This document shows positions 1-8,708 of a stretch of DNA of 64,000 bases, piece by piece. Position 1 is the stretch's first letter. Each line of letters begins with the position of its first letter. A program made the position numbers and the translations under genes. The notes under the pieces were generated by a model, which was not told the DNA's origin, did not search any database, and was given only the letters and a program-made list of their open reading frames with translations. The stretch is from VKMB-3413 sp041027365 (lineage in GTDB: Bacteria; Pseudomonadota; Alphaproteobacteria; Rhizobiales; Rhizobiaceae): contig NZ_JBFTEH010000007.1 in NCBI RefSeq assembly GCF_041027365.1, positions 124,001 through 188,000 of the forward strand, given 5' to 3'.

Positions 1-504
1 GCCGGCCCGACCGGCGCCATCGACGCGGTGCCGCTGGACGAGATCCGCCGCACCCTCGACGTCGACCTGATGGGCCCGTTCCTCGTGCTGCGCCGGGCCG
101 CGCCGCTGCTGCGCGACAGCGAAGCCGGCGCGATCGTCAACATCTCCTCGGTCGCCGGACGGCTCGGCTATGCGCTGCGCACGCCCTACGCCGCCGCGAA
201 ATGGGGCATCGTCGGCCTCACCGCGAGCCTGGCCAAGGAGATGGGGCCGGACGGCATCCGCGTGAACGCGATCCTGCCCGGCGTGGTACGGGGCGCGCGC
301 ATAGAGGGCGTGATCCGCGAGCGGGCGGATGCCTCCGGGCTCAGCTACGCCGAGATGGAGGCGCAGTACCTCGCCAACATCTCGCTGCGCCGCATGGTCG
401 AGCCAGAGGACGTCGCCGGCGTCGCGCTGTTCCTCTGCTCGCCGGCCGGCGCCAATATCTCCGGCCAGGCGATCAGCGTCTGCGGCAACGTCGAAACGAT
501 CTGA
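1..504 (+). CDS. SDR family oxidoreductase (3' part)
   Basis: This is the last 167 residues of a short-chain dehydrogenase/reductase; the N-terminal TGxxxGxG nucleotide motif lies before the window edge. The reading frame is open from base 1. The catalytic serine is in NISSVAGR and the Tyr/Lys pair is in YAAAKWG, followed by the usual GIRVNAILPG segment after the active site and a C-terminal NISGQ stretch. Such enzymes oxidise or reduce secondary alcohols with NAD(P). The stop is 20 bases before the next gene, so the two are probably cotranscribed; a beta-hydroxy substrate feeding the downstream beta-keto acid cleavage enzyme is possible but not shown. Confidence 0.9.
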   Translation, partial: AGPTGAIDAVPLDEIRRTLDVDLMGPFLVLRRAAPLLRDSEAGAIVNISSVAGRLGYALRTPYAAAKWGIVGLTASLAKEMGPDGIRVNAILPGVVRGARIEGVIRERADASGLSYAEMEAQYLANISLRRMVEPEDVAGVALFLCSPAGANISGQAISVCGNVETI

Positions 505-524
505 ACACCGGGAGGAAGACGACC

Positions 525-1457
525 ATGGCAAGCCCCCGCAAAGTCATCATCACCTGCGCCATCACCGGCGGGATCCACACGCCCAGCATGTCGCCGCATC
601 TGCCGGTCACGCCGGACGAGATCACCGAGCACGCGCTCGACGCGGCGAAGGCGGGCGCGGCGATCCTGCACCTCCACGCCCGAGACCCCCAAGACGGACG
701 GCCGACGCAGGACCCAGCCGCCTTCGCCGCCTTCCTGCCGCGCATCAAGCAGGCGAGCGACGCGGTGATCAACCTCACCACCGGCGGCAGCCCGGTGATG
801 ACCGTCGAGGAACGCCTGCAGCCGGCGAAGACCTTCCGGCCGGAAGTCGCTTCACTGAACATGGGGTCGATGAATTTCGGCCTGTTCCCGATGCTCGGCC
901 GGTACGAGCAGTTCCAGCACGACTGGGAGCCGGCCTATCTCGAAAAGACCCGCGACACGGTGTTCCGCAACACCTTCAAGGACATCGAGCACATTCTTCA
1001 CACCTGCTCGGGGAACGGCACGCGCTTCGAGTTCGAGTGCTACGACATCGGCCATCTCTATACGCTGGCGCATTTTCTCGACCGCGGCCTCGTCAAGCCG
1101 CCGCTGTTCGTGCAGTCGGTGTTCGGCATCCTCGGTGGCATCGGCACCCATGCCGAGGACGTCGCGCATATGCGCCGCACCGCCGACCGGCTGTTCGACG
1201 GCGACTATGTCTGGTCGGTGCTCGGCGCGGGCCGGCACCAGCTGCCGATCACCACGATGGCCGCCGCGATGGGCGGCAATGTCCGCGTCGGCCTCGAGGA
1301 TTCGCTCTGGAACGGTCCGGGTCAGCTGGCCGGCTCGAATGCCGACCAGGTCGGCCGCATCCGCCAGGTTCTCACCGGCCTCGGCCTGGAGATCGCCACC
1401 CCCGCGGAGGCCCGCGAAATACTGTCGCTGAAGGGCGGCGACCTCGTGAACTTCTGA
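525..1457 (+). CDS. beta-keto acid cleavage enzyme (BKACE, DUF849 family)
   Basis: A 310-residue protein of the 3-keto-5-aminohexanoate cleavage (Kce/BKACE) family. These zinc enzymes condense a beta-keto acid with acetyl-CoA to give acetoacetate and a new CoA ester. The family opening VIITCAITGG and the metal-site motif HLHARDPQDG are visible, as are the later LNMGSMNFG and FVQSVFGILGGIG segments. The length is normal for the family. GGAGG at 511-515 sits 9 bases before the ATG at 525. It follows an SDR and faces a 3-hydroxyacyl-CoA-type dehydrogenase that ends 13 bases away, both possible makers of a beta-keto acid. The specific substrate (3-dehydrocarnitine, 3-oxoadipate, ketoaminohexanoate or other) cannot be read from the sequence. 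Confidence 0.92.
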   Translation: MASPRKVIITCAITGGIHTPSMSPHLPVTPDEITEHALDAAKAGAAILHLHARDPQDGRPTQDPAAFAAFLPRIKQASDAVINLTTGGSPVMTVEERLQPAKTFRPEVASLNMGSMNFGLFPMLGRYEQFQHDWEPAYLEKTRDTVFRNTFKDIEHILHTCSGNGTRFEFECYDIGHLYTLAHFLDRGLVKPPLFVQSVFGILGGIGTHAEDVAHMRRTADRLFDGDYVWSVLGAGRHQLPITTMAAAMGGNVRVGLEDSLWNGPGQLAGSNADQVGRIRQVLTGLGLEIATPAEAREILSLKGGDLVNF

Positions 1458-1470
1458 GAGCGGCGGCCGC

Positions 1471-2409
1471 TCAAGGCTCGCGGCCGGGCCCGCGGGCCGC
1501 CAGCACCTTGCGCAGACGGACGTCGCGGTCCTCGACCAGCGTGCGGACCGGACGGCCCGCATAGGAGCGTTCCACCGCCTCCGTCACGCGCGCCTTCAGT
1601 CCTGCGTCCGGCACGGGGCTGCCGAGATCGCCCCAGAGCTTTTCCTGCATCGGCGCGAACATGTCCCAGAACCCCGCCATGCCGCGCTCGCCGCCGGCGA
1701 GGTGATAGGTGAGGAACGGCCCCATCAGAGCCCAGCGAGGGCCCGGACCCTCGCTCACCGCCCGGTCGATGTCCTCGGCGGAGGCGACGCCGCTCTCCAG
1801 GAGGTGGATCGCCTCACGGAAGATCGCCGCCTGCAGGCGATTGGCGATATGGCCGTAGATCTCCTTCTCCAGCCGCACCGGGACCTTCCCCAGGCGCGCG
1901 TAGAAGGCCTCGGCCGTCACAAGAGCCGCTTCCCGCGTCTGCTCCCCGCCCGCCACTTCGACCAGCGGCACGAGATGCGGCGGGTTGAAGGGATGGCCGA
2001 GCACCACGCGGCCCGGATCGGCGCAGGCGCTCTGCATGGCGGTGACGGTGATCGCCGACGAACTCGATGCGATCACCGCATGCCTCGGCGCCGCGGCATC
2101 GATGCGGCGCATCAGTTCGATCTTGGCGTCCTGACGCTCGATCGCGTTCTCCTGGACGAAGTCCGCCGCCGCGCACGCGGTCTCGAGATCCCGCGAGAAG
2201 CGCAGGGCGCCTCGCTCGCCCCGCGCGAGAACGGCGTCGGGGAGCGAGGGCCAGAACCGGTCGACGCTTGCCCGCAATTCGGCCTCGGCGTTCTCCCGGA
2301 TGTCGGTCGCGACGACGTCGAGCCCGTGCGCCAGGAAGAGGCAGGTCCAGCTCGCCCCGATGATGCCGGTGCCGACGACCGCGACGGTCTTGATCTCTTG
2401 TCCGGGCAC
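1471..2409 (-). CDS. 3-hydroxyacyl-CoA dehydrogenase family protein (carnitine / L-gulonate dehydrogenase-like)
   Basis: A 312-residue NAD-dependent dehydrogenase of the 3-hydroxyacyl-CoA dehydrogenase / lambda-crystallin superfamily. An N-terminal Rossmann motif VAVVGTGIIGASW is followed by SSSSAI and by the catalytic-histidine segment GHPFNPPHLVPLVEV. The C-terminal helical domain contains HIANRLQAAIFREA. The short single-domain length fits carnitine 3-dehydrogenase or L-gulonate 3-dehydrogenase better than the FadB fusions. The GTG start at 2409 is preceded by GGGAGG and begins just before the Rossmann strand; longer upstream frames add low-complexity sequence and were not used. Its 3' end meets the BKACE gene, and oxidation of a beta-hydroxy acid to the BKACE substrate is a reasonable inference. 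Confidence 0.85.
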   Translation of the reverse strand: MPGQEIKTVAVVGTGIIGASWTCLFLAHGLDVVATDIRENAEAELRASVDRFWPSLPDAVLARGERGALRFSRDLETACAAADFVQENAIERQDAKIELMRRIDAAAPRHAVIASSSSAITVTAMQSACADPGRVVLGHPFNPPHLVPLVEVAGGEQTREAALVTAEAFYARLGKVPVRLEKEIYGHIANRLQAAIFREAIHLLESGVASAEDIDRAVSEGPGPRWALMGPFLTYHLAGGERGMAGFWDMFAPMQEKLWGDLGSPVPDAGLKARVTEAVERSYAGRPVRTLVEDRDVRLRKVLAARGPGREP

Positions 2410-2850
2410 GTCTTCCCTCCCTGCGTCGGCCCTTTCAGCCGACCCTGCTGATCGTCGGTCGGTCGGCCGGCGCTCGCCTGCGAGGGCAACGGCCCCACGG
2501 TCTCTCCCATTCCAACCGCCGGCCCTATCCGACGCAAGCGCGTTTCGACCGGAATTGGCGAATGAGCCCAACTTCTTGCCGCCACGCCCGCCAGCGGCTC
2601 CGGCGCACCGGTCCGACGCCTGGCGATGCTCGCCGTTCCTTCGTCGGCATCCCCTCCGTCCGGTGATGGTGCGGAAACTCCCCTGCCCGAACATCGATCG
2701 GCCGAGCAGGCCATCAGACCGCGCCGGGCGGCGGCGCGGCTCCTCGACCACGATGCCTCTTTCCGATTTTCATTTTCGATCACAATTATGATTGACAGTG
2801 ATCAATCTAAGGATAATCATGATCGAAACGTGATCAAAAATGGCAGCGGG
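2410..2850. other. intergenic region between dehydrogenase and deoR operon
   Basis: A 441-base divergent spacer with no convincing gene. The left part is as GC-rich as the coding DNA. The last 80 bases before the DeoR start are clearly AT-rich and full of GATCA-type words, described separately as a probable operator. Confidence 0.6.
2774..2836. promoter_or_regulatory. probable operator cluster for the DeoR regulator
   Basis: In an AT-rich island just upstream of the regulator start, TTTCGATCA (2774-2782) and its exact inverse TGATCGAAA (2820-2828) are 37 bases apart. Between them lies a perfect inverted repeat GATTGA-N6-TCAATC (2790-2807). TGATCA occurs at 2799-2804 and again at 2831-2836. 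TTTCG-type half-sites are familiar for DeoR/GlpR regulators, so autoregulation of the operon is inferred. Confidence 0.6.
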
Positions 2851-3645
2851 ATGAAGCACGACCGCCTTTCGGCCATCAGGCAGATGCTCTACAGCTCCGG
2901 CAGCAGCTCTATCGAGGAGATCGCCGAGGCGGTCGGCGCGTCGCCGGCGACGATCCGGCGCGATCTTCTGGCGCTGGAGTCGAGCGGGGCGGTGACCCGC
3001 ACGCGCGGCGGCGCCCGCATCGCCGACAGCGTCGGCATCGAAGTCGCCTTCCAGCAGCGCGAGCAGCAGAACCTTTCCGCCAAGCGGGCGATCGCCGACA
3101 GCGCCTTCGAAAAGCTGACGCCGCATTGCTCGATCTTTCTCGACGCCGGGACGACGGTGCTGCAGCTCGCCCGCTGCATCCGCCTCAACCCGATGCCGCT
3201 GTCGGTCTTCACCAATTGCGTCGTCACCGGCCAGTTCCTGATGGACGTGCCGGGCATCAAGGTGACGCTGATCGGCGGCACGCTGCGCACCGAGAACGCC
3301 TCGATGGTCGGGAGCCTCGCCGAGGACATGCTGGAGCGGCTCTGGTTCGACCAGCTCTTCCTCGGCGCCGGCGCGGTCGCCCCGGATGCCTGCATCTACA
3401 GCCTGGACGAAGCCGAGGCGCGGCTGAACGAGAAGATGCTCGCCCGCGCCAGCCTGAAGACGCTGCTCGTGGACTCCAGCAAGTTCGGCAAGCGGCTGAC
3501 CTACCGCGTCGCGGCACTGTCGCCGGAGATCGAGATCGTGACCGACGACGGCATCGACCCCTCCTGGGAGCGTCGCCTGCGGGACGTCGGCTGCAGGCCG
3601 CTCCTCGTCAGCCCCCAGGACAGCGCCCGGGAGGCTGCGCGATGA
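2851..3645 (+). CDS. DeoR/GlpR family transcriptional regulator
   Basis: A 264-residue sugar-responsive repressor. The N-terminal DeoR winged HTH covers about residues 3-57 (SIEEIAEAVGASPATIRRDLLALE, then GAVTRTRGGA). The C-terminal DeoR sensor domain of the ISOCOT fold follows, with the FLDAGTTVLQLAR phosphate-binding loop and a typical DSSKFGKR near the end. The ATG at 2851 is the start closest to normal family length; an in-frame ATG at 2788 would place the operator repeats inside the gene. It is the first gene of a seven-gene operon and overlaps the kinase by ATGA, so it likely responds to a phosphosugar made by that kinase. Confidence 0.9.
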   Translation: MKHDRLSAIRQMLYSSGSSSIEEIAEAVGASPATIRRDLLALESSGAVTRTRGGARIADSVGIEVAFQQREQQNLSAKRAIADSAFEKLTPHCSIFLDAGTTVLQLARCIRLNPMPLSVFTNCVVTGQFLMDVPGIKVTLIGGTLRTENASMVGSLAEDMLERLWFDQLFLGAGAVAPDACIYSLDEAEARLNEKMLARASLKTLLVDSSKFGKRLTYRVAALSPEIEIVTDDGIDPSWERRLRDVGCRPLLVSPQDSAREAAR

Positions 3646-4610
3646 GCCTTGTCCTCGGTGTCGACAGCGGCGGGACGAAGACGCTCGCGGCACTCGCGGA
3701 CGAGAGCGGCAAGGTCGTCTGGCTGGGCCGCTCGCCGAGCCTCGACCCGTCCGGCGAAGCGCCTTGGCCGTCGATCCTGCAGGCGTTGCTCGCCGGGATC
3801 CCGAAGCTTGCCGAGGTTGCCGCAGCCGCCTTCGGCCTGCCCTTTAACGGCGAAGTGGCTGCCTACACCGCCGAGCAGGAGCGCGTCGTCGGCCAGATGA
3901 TGCCGGCTCTGCGCGTGGTCGACAATGACGTGCGCATTGCCTTCGACGGCGCCTTCGCCGGCAAGTCCGGCGCGCTGATCCTCGCCGGGACCGGCTCGAT
4001 GGCCTGGTCGAGCCTCAACGGTCCGGGCGATCCGCATGTGCGGGTCGGCGGCTGGGGCGACGTCTTCGGCGACGAGGGCAGCGCCTTCTGGATCGGGCGC
4101 GAGGCGCTCGCCGCGGTCTCGCGTGAACTCGACGGCCGGGCGCCAAACTCGGGATTCTCGGGCGCGATCCTCAGGGAGCTCGCGATCGATCCGTCGGAGC
4201 TGATCGCCTGGTGCTACGGGCGTGAGAACCGGCGGAGCGCCGTCGCGGGTATCGCGCCGACCGTCTCCAAACTTGCCGATGAGGACGACCCGACGGCTGC
4301 GGCGATCCTGCGAAGCGCCGCAGCGGAGCTGGCCGATACGCTGCTTGCCGCCTGGCGCCGCGCGGCGGGCGACCGGCCGCTGCGCTGGACCTATGCCGGC
4401 GGCGTCACGGCGAGCGGCTTTCTCATGCAGCGGCTGCAAGAGCGGGTTGGACGCGCGCCGGTCGCGCCCCGGCTGCCGCCCGTCGGCGGCGCGCTCTACC
4501 GTGCGGCGCTGAAGGCCGGCTGGAGGGTGACGCCAGCCTGGCTGGAGCGCCTCGACGCATCCCTTCGCGAGCTTTCGATATCCACCGCAAGTCCAACCCT
4601 GGAGGCATGA
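3642..4610 (+). CDS. BadF/BadG-type N-acetylhexosamine (amino-sugar) kinase
   Basis: A 322-residue ASKHA-fold kinase of the BadF/BadG/BcrA/BcrD family, which includes N-acetylglucosamine kinase. The phosphate-1 loop LGVDSGGTKT is at the N-terminus, ILAGTGSMAW and GGWGDVFGDEGSAFWIG lie in the middle, and the adenosine-binding YAGGVTASGF is near residue 260. It should phosphorylate the sugar imported by the ABC system encoded just downstream. The start overlaps the deoR stop (ATGA). Together with the SIS-domain protein and PfkB/GatZ genes nearby, an amino sugar such as galactosamine or its N-acetyl form is the likely substrate. No deacetylase gene is seen in the window. Confidence 0.85.
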   Translation: MSLVLGVDSGGTKTLAALADESGKVVWLGRSPSLDPSGEAPWPSILQALLAGIPKLAEVAAAAFGLPFNGEVAAYTAEQERVVGQMMPALRVVDNDVRIAFDGAFAGKSGALILAGTGSMAWSSLNGPGDPHVRVGGWGDVFGDEGSAFWIGREALAAVSRELDGRAPNSGFSGAILRELAIDPSELIAWCYGRENRRSAVAGIAPTVSKLADEDDPTAAAILRSAAAELADTLLAAWRRAAGDRPLRWTYAGGVTASGFLMQRLQERVGRAPVAPRLPPVGGALYRAALKAGWRVTPAWLERLDASLRELSISTASPTLEA

Positions 4611-4612
4611 AG

Positions 4613-5869
4613 ATGAAGAGACGTACGTTCCTGTCCCTGATGGCGGCCGCCAACGCCGCGCTCATCGTTCCGTCGCTGCGCTCGGCCAGCGCAGCGTCCG
4701 GCACCCTGACGGTGCTGCTGCCGCCCTGGGGGACGATCCCGAAGCAGATGACCGACCGCTTCACCAAGGAGACCGGCATCTCGCTCAACATCCAGACCAT
4801 GGGCTGGGACGACATCCGCACCAAGATCGTCACGTCCATGGTCGCGCGCACCGCGCCGGCGCAGGCGACCGAGGTGGACTGGTCCTGGGTGGGCCAGTTC
4901 GGCGCCGCCGGCTGGTACATGCCGCTGGACATGATCCCGGCCGACACGGTCTCCGACATCCCGACGGCGGAGATCTTCAAGTATGACGGCAAGCTGCTGG
5001 CGCTGCCCTACAACAACGACTTCCGCATCCTGATCTACAACAAGGCCCATCTCGACAAGGCCGGCATCAAGGCGCCCCCGCAGACGCCGCAGGAGCTGAT
5101 GGACCAGGCCAAGACGATCAAGTCGGCCGGCGTCGTGAAATATCCGATCGGACTGCCGATGTCGGCGACGGAAGGCACCTCCACCGCCTGGTACCTCCTC
5201 GCCATGGCCTTCGGCGGCGACCTCTTCGACAAGGACTTCAAGCCGCTGTTCACCGACAAGGACTCAGGCGGCTACAAGGCGCTGCAGTTCGAGGCGGAGG
5301 CCCTGAAGGCCGGCCTGATCGATCCGGCGGCGACCGGCCTCAAGGACGTCGAGGTGCAGGAACTCTTCAAGAGCGGCAGCGTCACCTTCGACGTCGCCGG
5401 CTGGGCCGGCAACCTCGCCGTCTACAGTGACAAGCAGAAGTCCAAGGTCGCCGACCAGGTGGCGGCGGCGCTGATGCCGTCCTCGACCGGCAAGTCGCGC
5501 ACCTTCGGCCTGCCGGAGGCGATCGGCGTGCCGACCTCGGCCGACAATCACGATGCCGCGGTGACCTTCATCGAATGGATGGCGAAGCCCGAGAACGAGA
5601 TCGAGATCTACAACACGCTCGGCGACCTGCCGCCGCGGCTCAGCGTGCTGAAGACGCTGAACGACGAGGGCAAGCTGTTTGCCGGCGACAAGCTGCTCGC
5701 CCAGGCGAAGACCGTCGAGCCGCTGTTCAAGCAGGGCACGCCCGGCTGGTATCCGGAGTTTTCCAGCGCCGTCTCCAGCACCATCAACCAGCTGGCCAAG
5801 GGCCAGATGACGGTCGACCAGGCGGTCGCCCAGATCGCCGACCGCGCCGAGTCGGCGAAGAACCGCTGA
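4613..5869 (+). CDS. sugar ABC transporter substrate-binding protein
   Basis: A family-1 (UgpB/MalE-like) extracellular solute-binding protein of 418 residues. It starts MKRRTFLSLMAAANAAL with a signal peptide cleaved near SASAA; the twin arginine at the start could also suit Tat export. The remainder has the usual two-lobe pattern (TLTVLLPPWG, YNNDFRILIYNKAHLDKAG, FGLPEAIGVP). GGAGG at 4601-4605 lies 7 bases before the ATG at 4613, which is why that start is preferred to the ATG at 4607. It delivers a periplasmic sugar to the permeases that follow. Confidence 0.92.
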   Translation: MKRRTFLSLMAAANAALIVPSLRSASAASGTLTVLLPPWGTIPKQMTDRFTKETGISLNIQTMGWDDIRTKIVTSMVARTAPAQATEVDWSWVGQFGAAGWYMPLDMIPADTVSDIPTAEIFKYDGKLLALPYNNDFRILIYNKAHLDKAGIKAPPQTPQELMDQAKTIKSAGVVKYPIGLPMSATEGTSTAWYLLAMAFGGDLFDKDFKPLFTDKDSGGYKALQFEAEALKAGLIDPAATGLKDVEVQELFKSGSVTFDVAGWAGNLAVYSDKQKSKVADQVAAALMPSSTGKSRTFGLPEAIGVPTSADNHDAAVTFIEWMAKPENEIEIYNTLGDLPPRLSVLKTLNDEGKLFAGDKLLAQAKTVEPLFKQGTPGWYPEFSSAVSSTINQLAKGQMTVDQAVAQIADRAESAKNR

Positions 5870-5883
5870 GGGGCGCCGGCCGC

Positions 5884-6789
5884 ATGGCAACCGACACCAC
5901 ATTCGCCAGGCGGCCGGCCTTCGGCGGCGAGGCGGCCCTCGGGCTCGCCTTCGTCGTGCCGATCGTCGTGATCATGGGGGGCCTGGTCTTCATGCCCCTC
6001 GTCACGACGGTCGTCGACAGCTTCTACCGCGTCGATCCGATGCGCGCCGGCCAACCCTTCGTGGGCCTGCAGAACTATGCCGGGCTCTTCACCGACAGCA
6101 ACGTCCAGACCTCCTGGCTGAACACCTTCGCCTATGTGCTGATGGCAGTGACGCTGGAGACGCTCGGGGGCCTTGCGGCTGCCCTGCTCCTCAACTCGGT
6201 CCGCTACGGCCGGCAGTTCCTCCTCGCCGCCGTGGTCCTGCCCTGGTGCCTGCCGCCGGTGGTCAACGCCATCGTCTGGCTGTGGATCTACAATCCGAGC
6301 TACGGCCTGTTGAACCACGTCCTGCTGTCGCTCGGCGTCATCGGCCATCCGCATGTCTGGTTCAACGACCGCGGCACCGCCCTCTTCCTGATCACGCTCG
6401 TCCATGTCTGGCGCATGACGCCGCTGACGGCGATCATCCTCCTCGCCGCGCTGCAGAGCGTGCCGAAGGACCTCTACGAGGCCGCCAAGCTCGACGGCGC
6501 CGGGGCGGTCAAGTCCTTCCGCCTGGTGACGCTGCCGCTGATCTCGGGCGGCCTCGCCATCGCCATGAGCCAGTCCACCGTCTTCGCCTTCAACCTCTTC
6601 GACGAGGCCTGGATCATGGGCGGCTCCGGCCTCGACACGCGCTCGGTCATCATCCAGGTCTACATGTCCGCCTTCCAGAACCTGCGGTTTTCCTACGGCA
6701 TGGCGCTGTCGCTCCTGGCGATGATCGCCTCGCTGGTCGTCTCGCTCATCTACGTCCTCAAGGTCTATCGCGAAACGAGGATGGACTGA
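5884..6789 (+). CDS. sugar ABC transporter permease (MalF/UgpA type)
   Basis: A 301-residue inner-membrane subunit with about six hydrophobic helices, the first near residues 20-45. The cytoplasmic EAA loop is visible as EAAKLDGAGAVKSFRLVTLPLI, which docks the ATPase. It begins 14 bases after the binding-protein gene and shares an ATGA-like overlap with the second permease, so it is one half of a heterodimeric channel. Confidence 0.93.
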   Translation: MATDTTFARRPAFGGEAALGLAFVVPIVVIMGGLVFMPLVTTVVDSFYRVDPMRAGQPFVGLQNYAGLFTDSNVQTSWLNTFAYVLMAVTLETLGGLAAALLLNSVRYGRQFLLAAVVLPWCLPPVVNAIVWLWIYNPSYGLLNHVLLSLGVIGHPHVWFNDRGTALFLITLVHVWRMTPLTAIILLAALQSVPKDLYEAAKLDGAGAVKSFRLVTLPLISGGLAIAMSQSTVFAFNLFDEAWIMGGSGLDTRSVIIQVYMSAFQNLRFSYGMALSLLAMIASLVVSLIYVLKVYRETRMD

Positions 6790-7667
6790 TGGCGAAGCGC
6801 ACGTTCACCGGCGCCGCGCCGACCGCGGCCAAGATCCTCGGGATCCTCGTGCTCCTGTTCTGGTCGCTCGGGCCGATCTACTGGGCGCTGGCGACCAGCC
6901 TGACGCGGCCGGACGAGCTCGTCTCGAAGACGGCGCACTTCTGGCCGGCCCACGTGACGCTCGAGCACTATGCCCGCCTGTTCGGCGGCTCCAGCGTCTC
7001 CCAGGGCAATACCGTGCAGTCGGTCTGGCCGGAGTTCTCGGCCGCGCTCGTCAACAGCCTCGTCACCTCGCTCGGCGCCACGATCGTCACCGTGGCGATC
7101 GCCGCCTTCGGTGCATACGCATTTGTACGGCTGAACTTCCCCGGCCGGAACATGCTGTTCGTGCTCGTGGTCGCCACGATGGCGATCCCGGCCTACACGG
7201 TGATGATCCCGCTCTACCGGCTGATGATCCAGCTCGGCCTGATCGACACCTATGTCGGGATCACGCTGATCTACACCTCGGCTTTCCTGCCGCTGGCGCT
7301 CTGGCTGATGCGCACCGTCTACCAGGCGATGCCGATCTCGCTGGAAGAGGCGGCGTGGCTGGATGGGGCGGGCCGCGTCTACACGCTGCTGCGCATCGTC
7401 CTGCCGCTCGCCGCGCCCGGGCTGATCGCCGCGGCGCTTCTCACCTTCCTCAACGCCTGGGGACAGTTCATCGTACCGCTGGTGTTTTCGCCGACGCTCG
7501 CGACCAAGCCGCTGACCGTCCTGATCCCGGAATTCGTCACCCGCAACTACGTCGACTACGGCCTGATGAACGCCGCGGGCATTCTCGCGATCATTCCGCC
7601 GATCGTGCTCGTCGTGTTCCTGAACCGCTACCTCGTCAGCGGGCTGATGGCCGGCGCCCAGAAATAA
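6789..7667 (+). CDS. sugar ABC transporter permease (MalG/UgpE type)
   Basis: A 292-residue inner-membrane permease, second half of the channel. The EAA motif reads EEAAWLDGAGRVYTLLRIVLPL. The membrane segments AKILGILVLLFWSLGPIYW (N-terminal) and IPPIVLVVFLNRYLVSGLMAGAQK (C-terminal) are typical of the MalG family. Its ATG overlaps the previous stop (TGATG). A strong Shine-Dalgarno for the next gene follows it. Confidence 0.93.
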   Translation: MAKRTFTGAAPTAAKILGILVLLFWSLGPIYWALATSLTRPDELVSKTAHFWPAHVTLEHYARLFGGSSVSQGNTVQSVWPEFSAALVNSLVTSLGATIVTVAIAAFGAYAFVRLNFPGRNMLFVLVVATMAIPAYTVMIPLYRLMIQLGLIDTYVGITLIYTSAFLPLALWLMRTVYQAMPISLEEAAWLDGAGRVYTLLRIVLPLAAPGLIAAALLTFLNAWGQFIVPLVFSPTLATKPLTVLIPEFVTRNYVDYGLMNAAGILAIIPPIVLVVFLNRYLVSGLMAGAQK

Positions 7668-7699
7668 CAAGCAGAAACTTGATCCTAAGGAGGCTGGTG

Positions 7700-8653
7700 A
7701 TGAGTGTCACCGAGCGCGTCATCTACGAGCAGTTCCCGTTCTGGGAGAAGGCCCTCGAGGCGGATCTGCCGCCCCTTCCGGACCGGACGATCGTCTTCGT
7801 CGGCTGCGGCACGTCCTACTACCTCGCCCAGACGCTCGCCGCATCCTGCAATCTCCAAGGGCGGACGGCCCTCGCCGTGCCGGGCGCCGAGTGGGACCTG
7901 CACCGCCGCGCCTATGTCGGCGAGCGGACCGATCTCTGCGTCGTCGGCCTGTCGCGCAGCGGCGAGTCGACGGAAACGGTCCGGGCGCTGCGCACGGCCG
8001 CCGCTGCCGGAATGGACACGCTGGCGATCACCTGCGCGGACGGCAGCGCCGTCACCAAGGCGGCCGCGCGCTCGGTCTATCTTCCGACCCATGCCGAGGA
8101 AGGCGTCGTCATGACCGCCTCCGCGAGCCTGATGCTGCTCGCCGGGCTGCGGATGGCCGGCGTCGCCGTCGACACCGACATCGTCGATGCCGCCAAGGCT
8201 GCGCTCCGCGCCATGGAACAGGGCGGCTCCGCCATCGTCGCGGGCCGGCGGCACTTCGTCTATCTCGGTGCCTCGGCGCTCTTCGGCATCGCCGCGGAAG
8301 GCGCCCTGAAGCTGCAGGAAATGAGCCTCAGCTACTCGCAGTTCTTCCATCCGCTCGAATACCGGCACGGCCCGATCAGCCTCGTCGACGACGAGACGCT
8401 GGTGGTCCTCCTCTATACGCCGCAGACCCGGGCCGAGGAGGAGAAGGTCGCGCGCGACGTCCGCGACAAGGGCGCGGCGGTCGTCGGCATCGGCGGCGAA
8501 GGCGATCTGTCGATCCCTATGCAGGCGGACGGCCTCGCCCGGGCCCTGGAGATGCTGCCCGCCCTGCAGCTCTTCGGCGAGCAGGTCGCCCGCACCAAGA
8601 ACATCGACACCACCGCGCCGCGCCACCTGACCAAGGTGGTGACGCTGTCCTGA
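7700..8653 (+). CDS. SIS-domain sugar-phosphate isomerase/deaminase (AgaS / NagB-II-like)
   Basis: A 317-residue protein with two SIS domains, equal to the isomerase half of GlmS without the glutaminase. FVGCGTSYYLAQTLA and LSRSGESTETV mark the first domain. GASALFGIAAEGALKLQEM and FHPLEYRHGP mark the second. Proteins of this type (AgaS, NagB-II) deaminate and isomerise hexosamine 6-phosphates to ketose 6-phosphates. TAAGGAGG at 7686-7693 precedes the ATG at 7700. In the operon it would act after the kinase and before the PfkB kinase and GatZ/KbaZ protein encoded nearby. Confidence 0.85.
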   Translation: MSVTERVIYEQFPFWEKALEADLPPLPDRTIVFVGCGTSYYLAQTLAASCNLQGRTALAVPGAEWDLHRRAYVGERTDLCVVGLSRSGESTETVRALRTAAAAGMDTLAITCADGSAVTKAAARSVYLPTHAEEGVVMTASASLMLLAGLRMAGVAVDTDIVDAAKAALRAMEQGGSAIVAGRRHFVYLGASALFGIAAEGALKLQEMSLSYSQFFHPLEYRHGPISLVDDETLVVLLYTPQTRAEEEKVARDVRDKGAAVVGIGGEGDLSIPMQADGLARALEMLPALQLFGEQVARTKNIDTTAPRHLTKVVTLS

Positions 8654-8708
8654 GGCCGCGGCCGCCGGACCGCCCCGCAGCATTTCGAACCCTCAGGAGA
8701 CACGCCGG

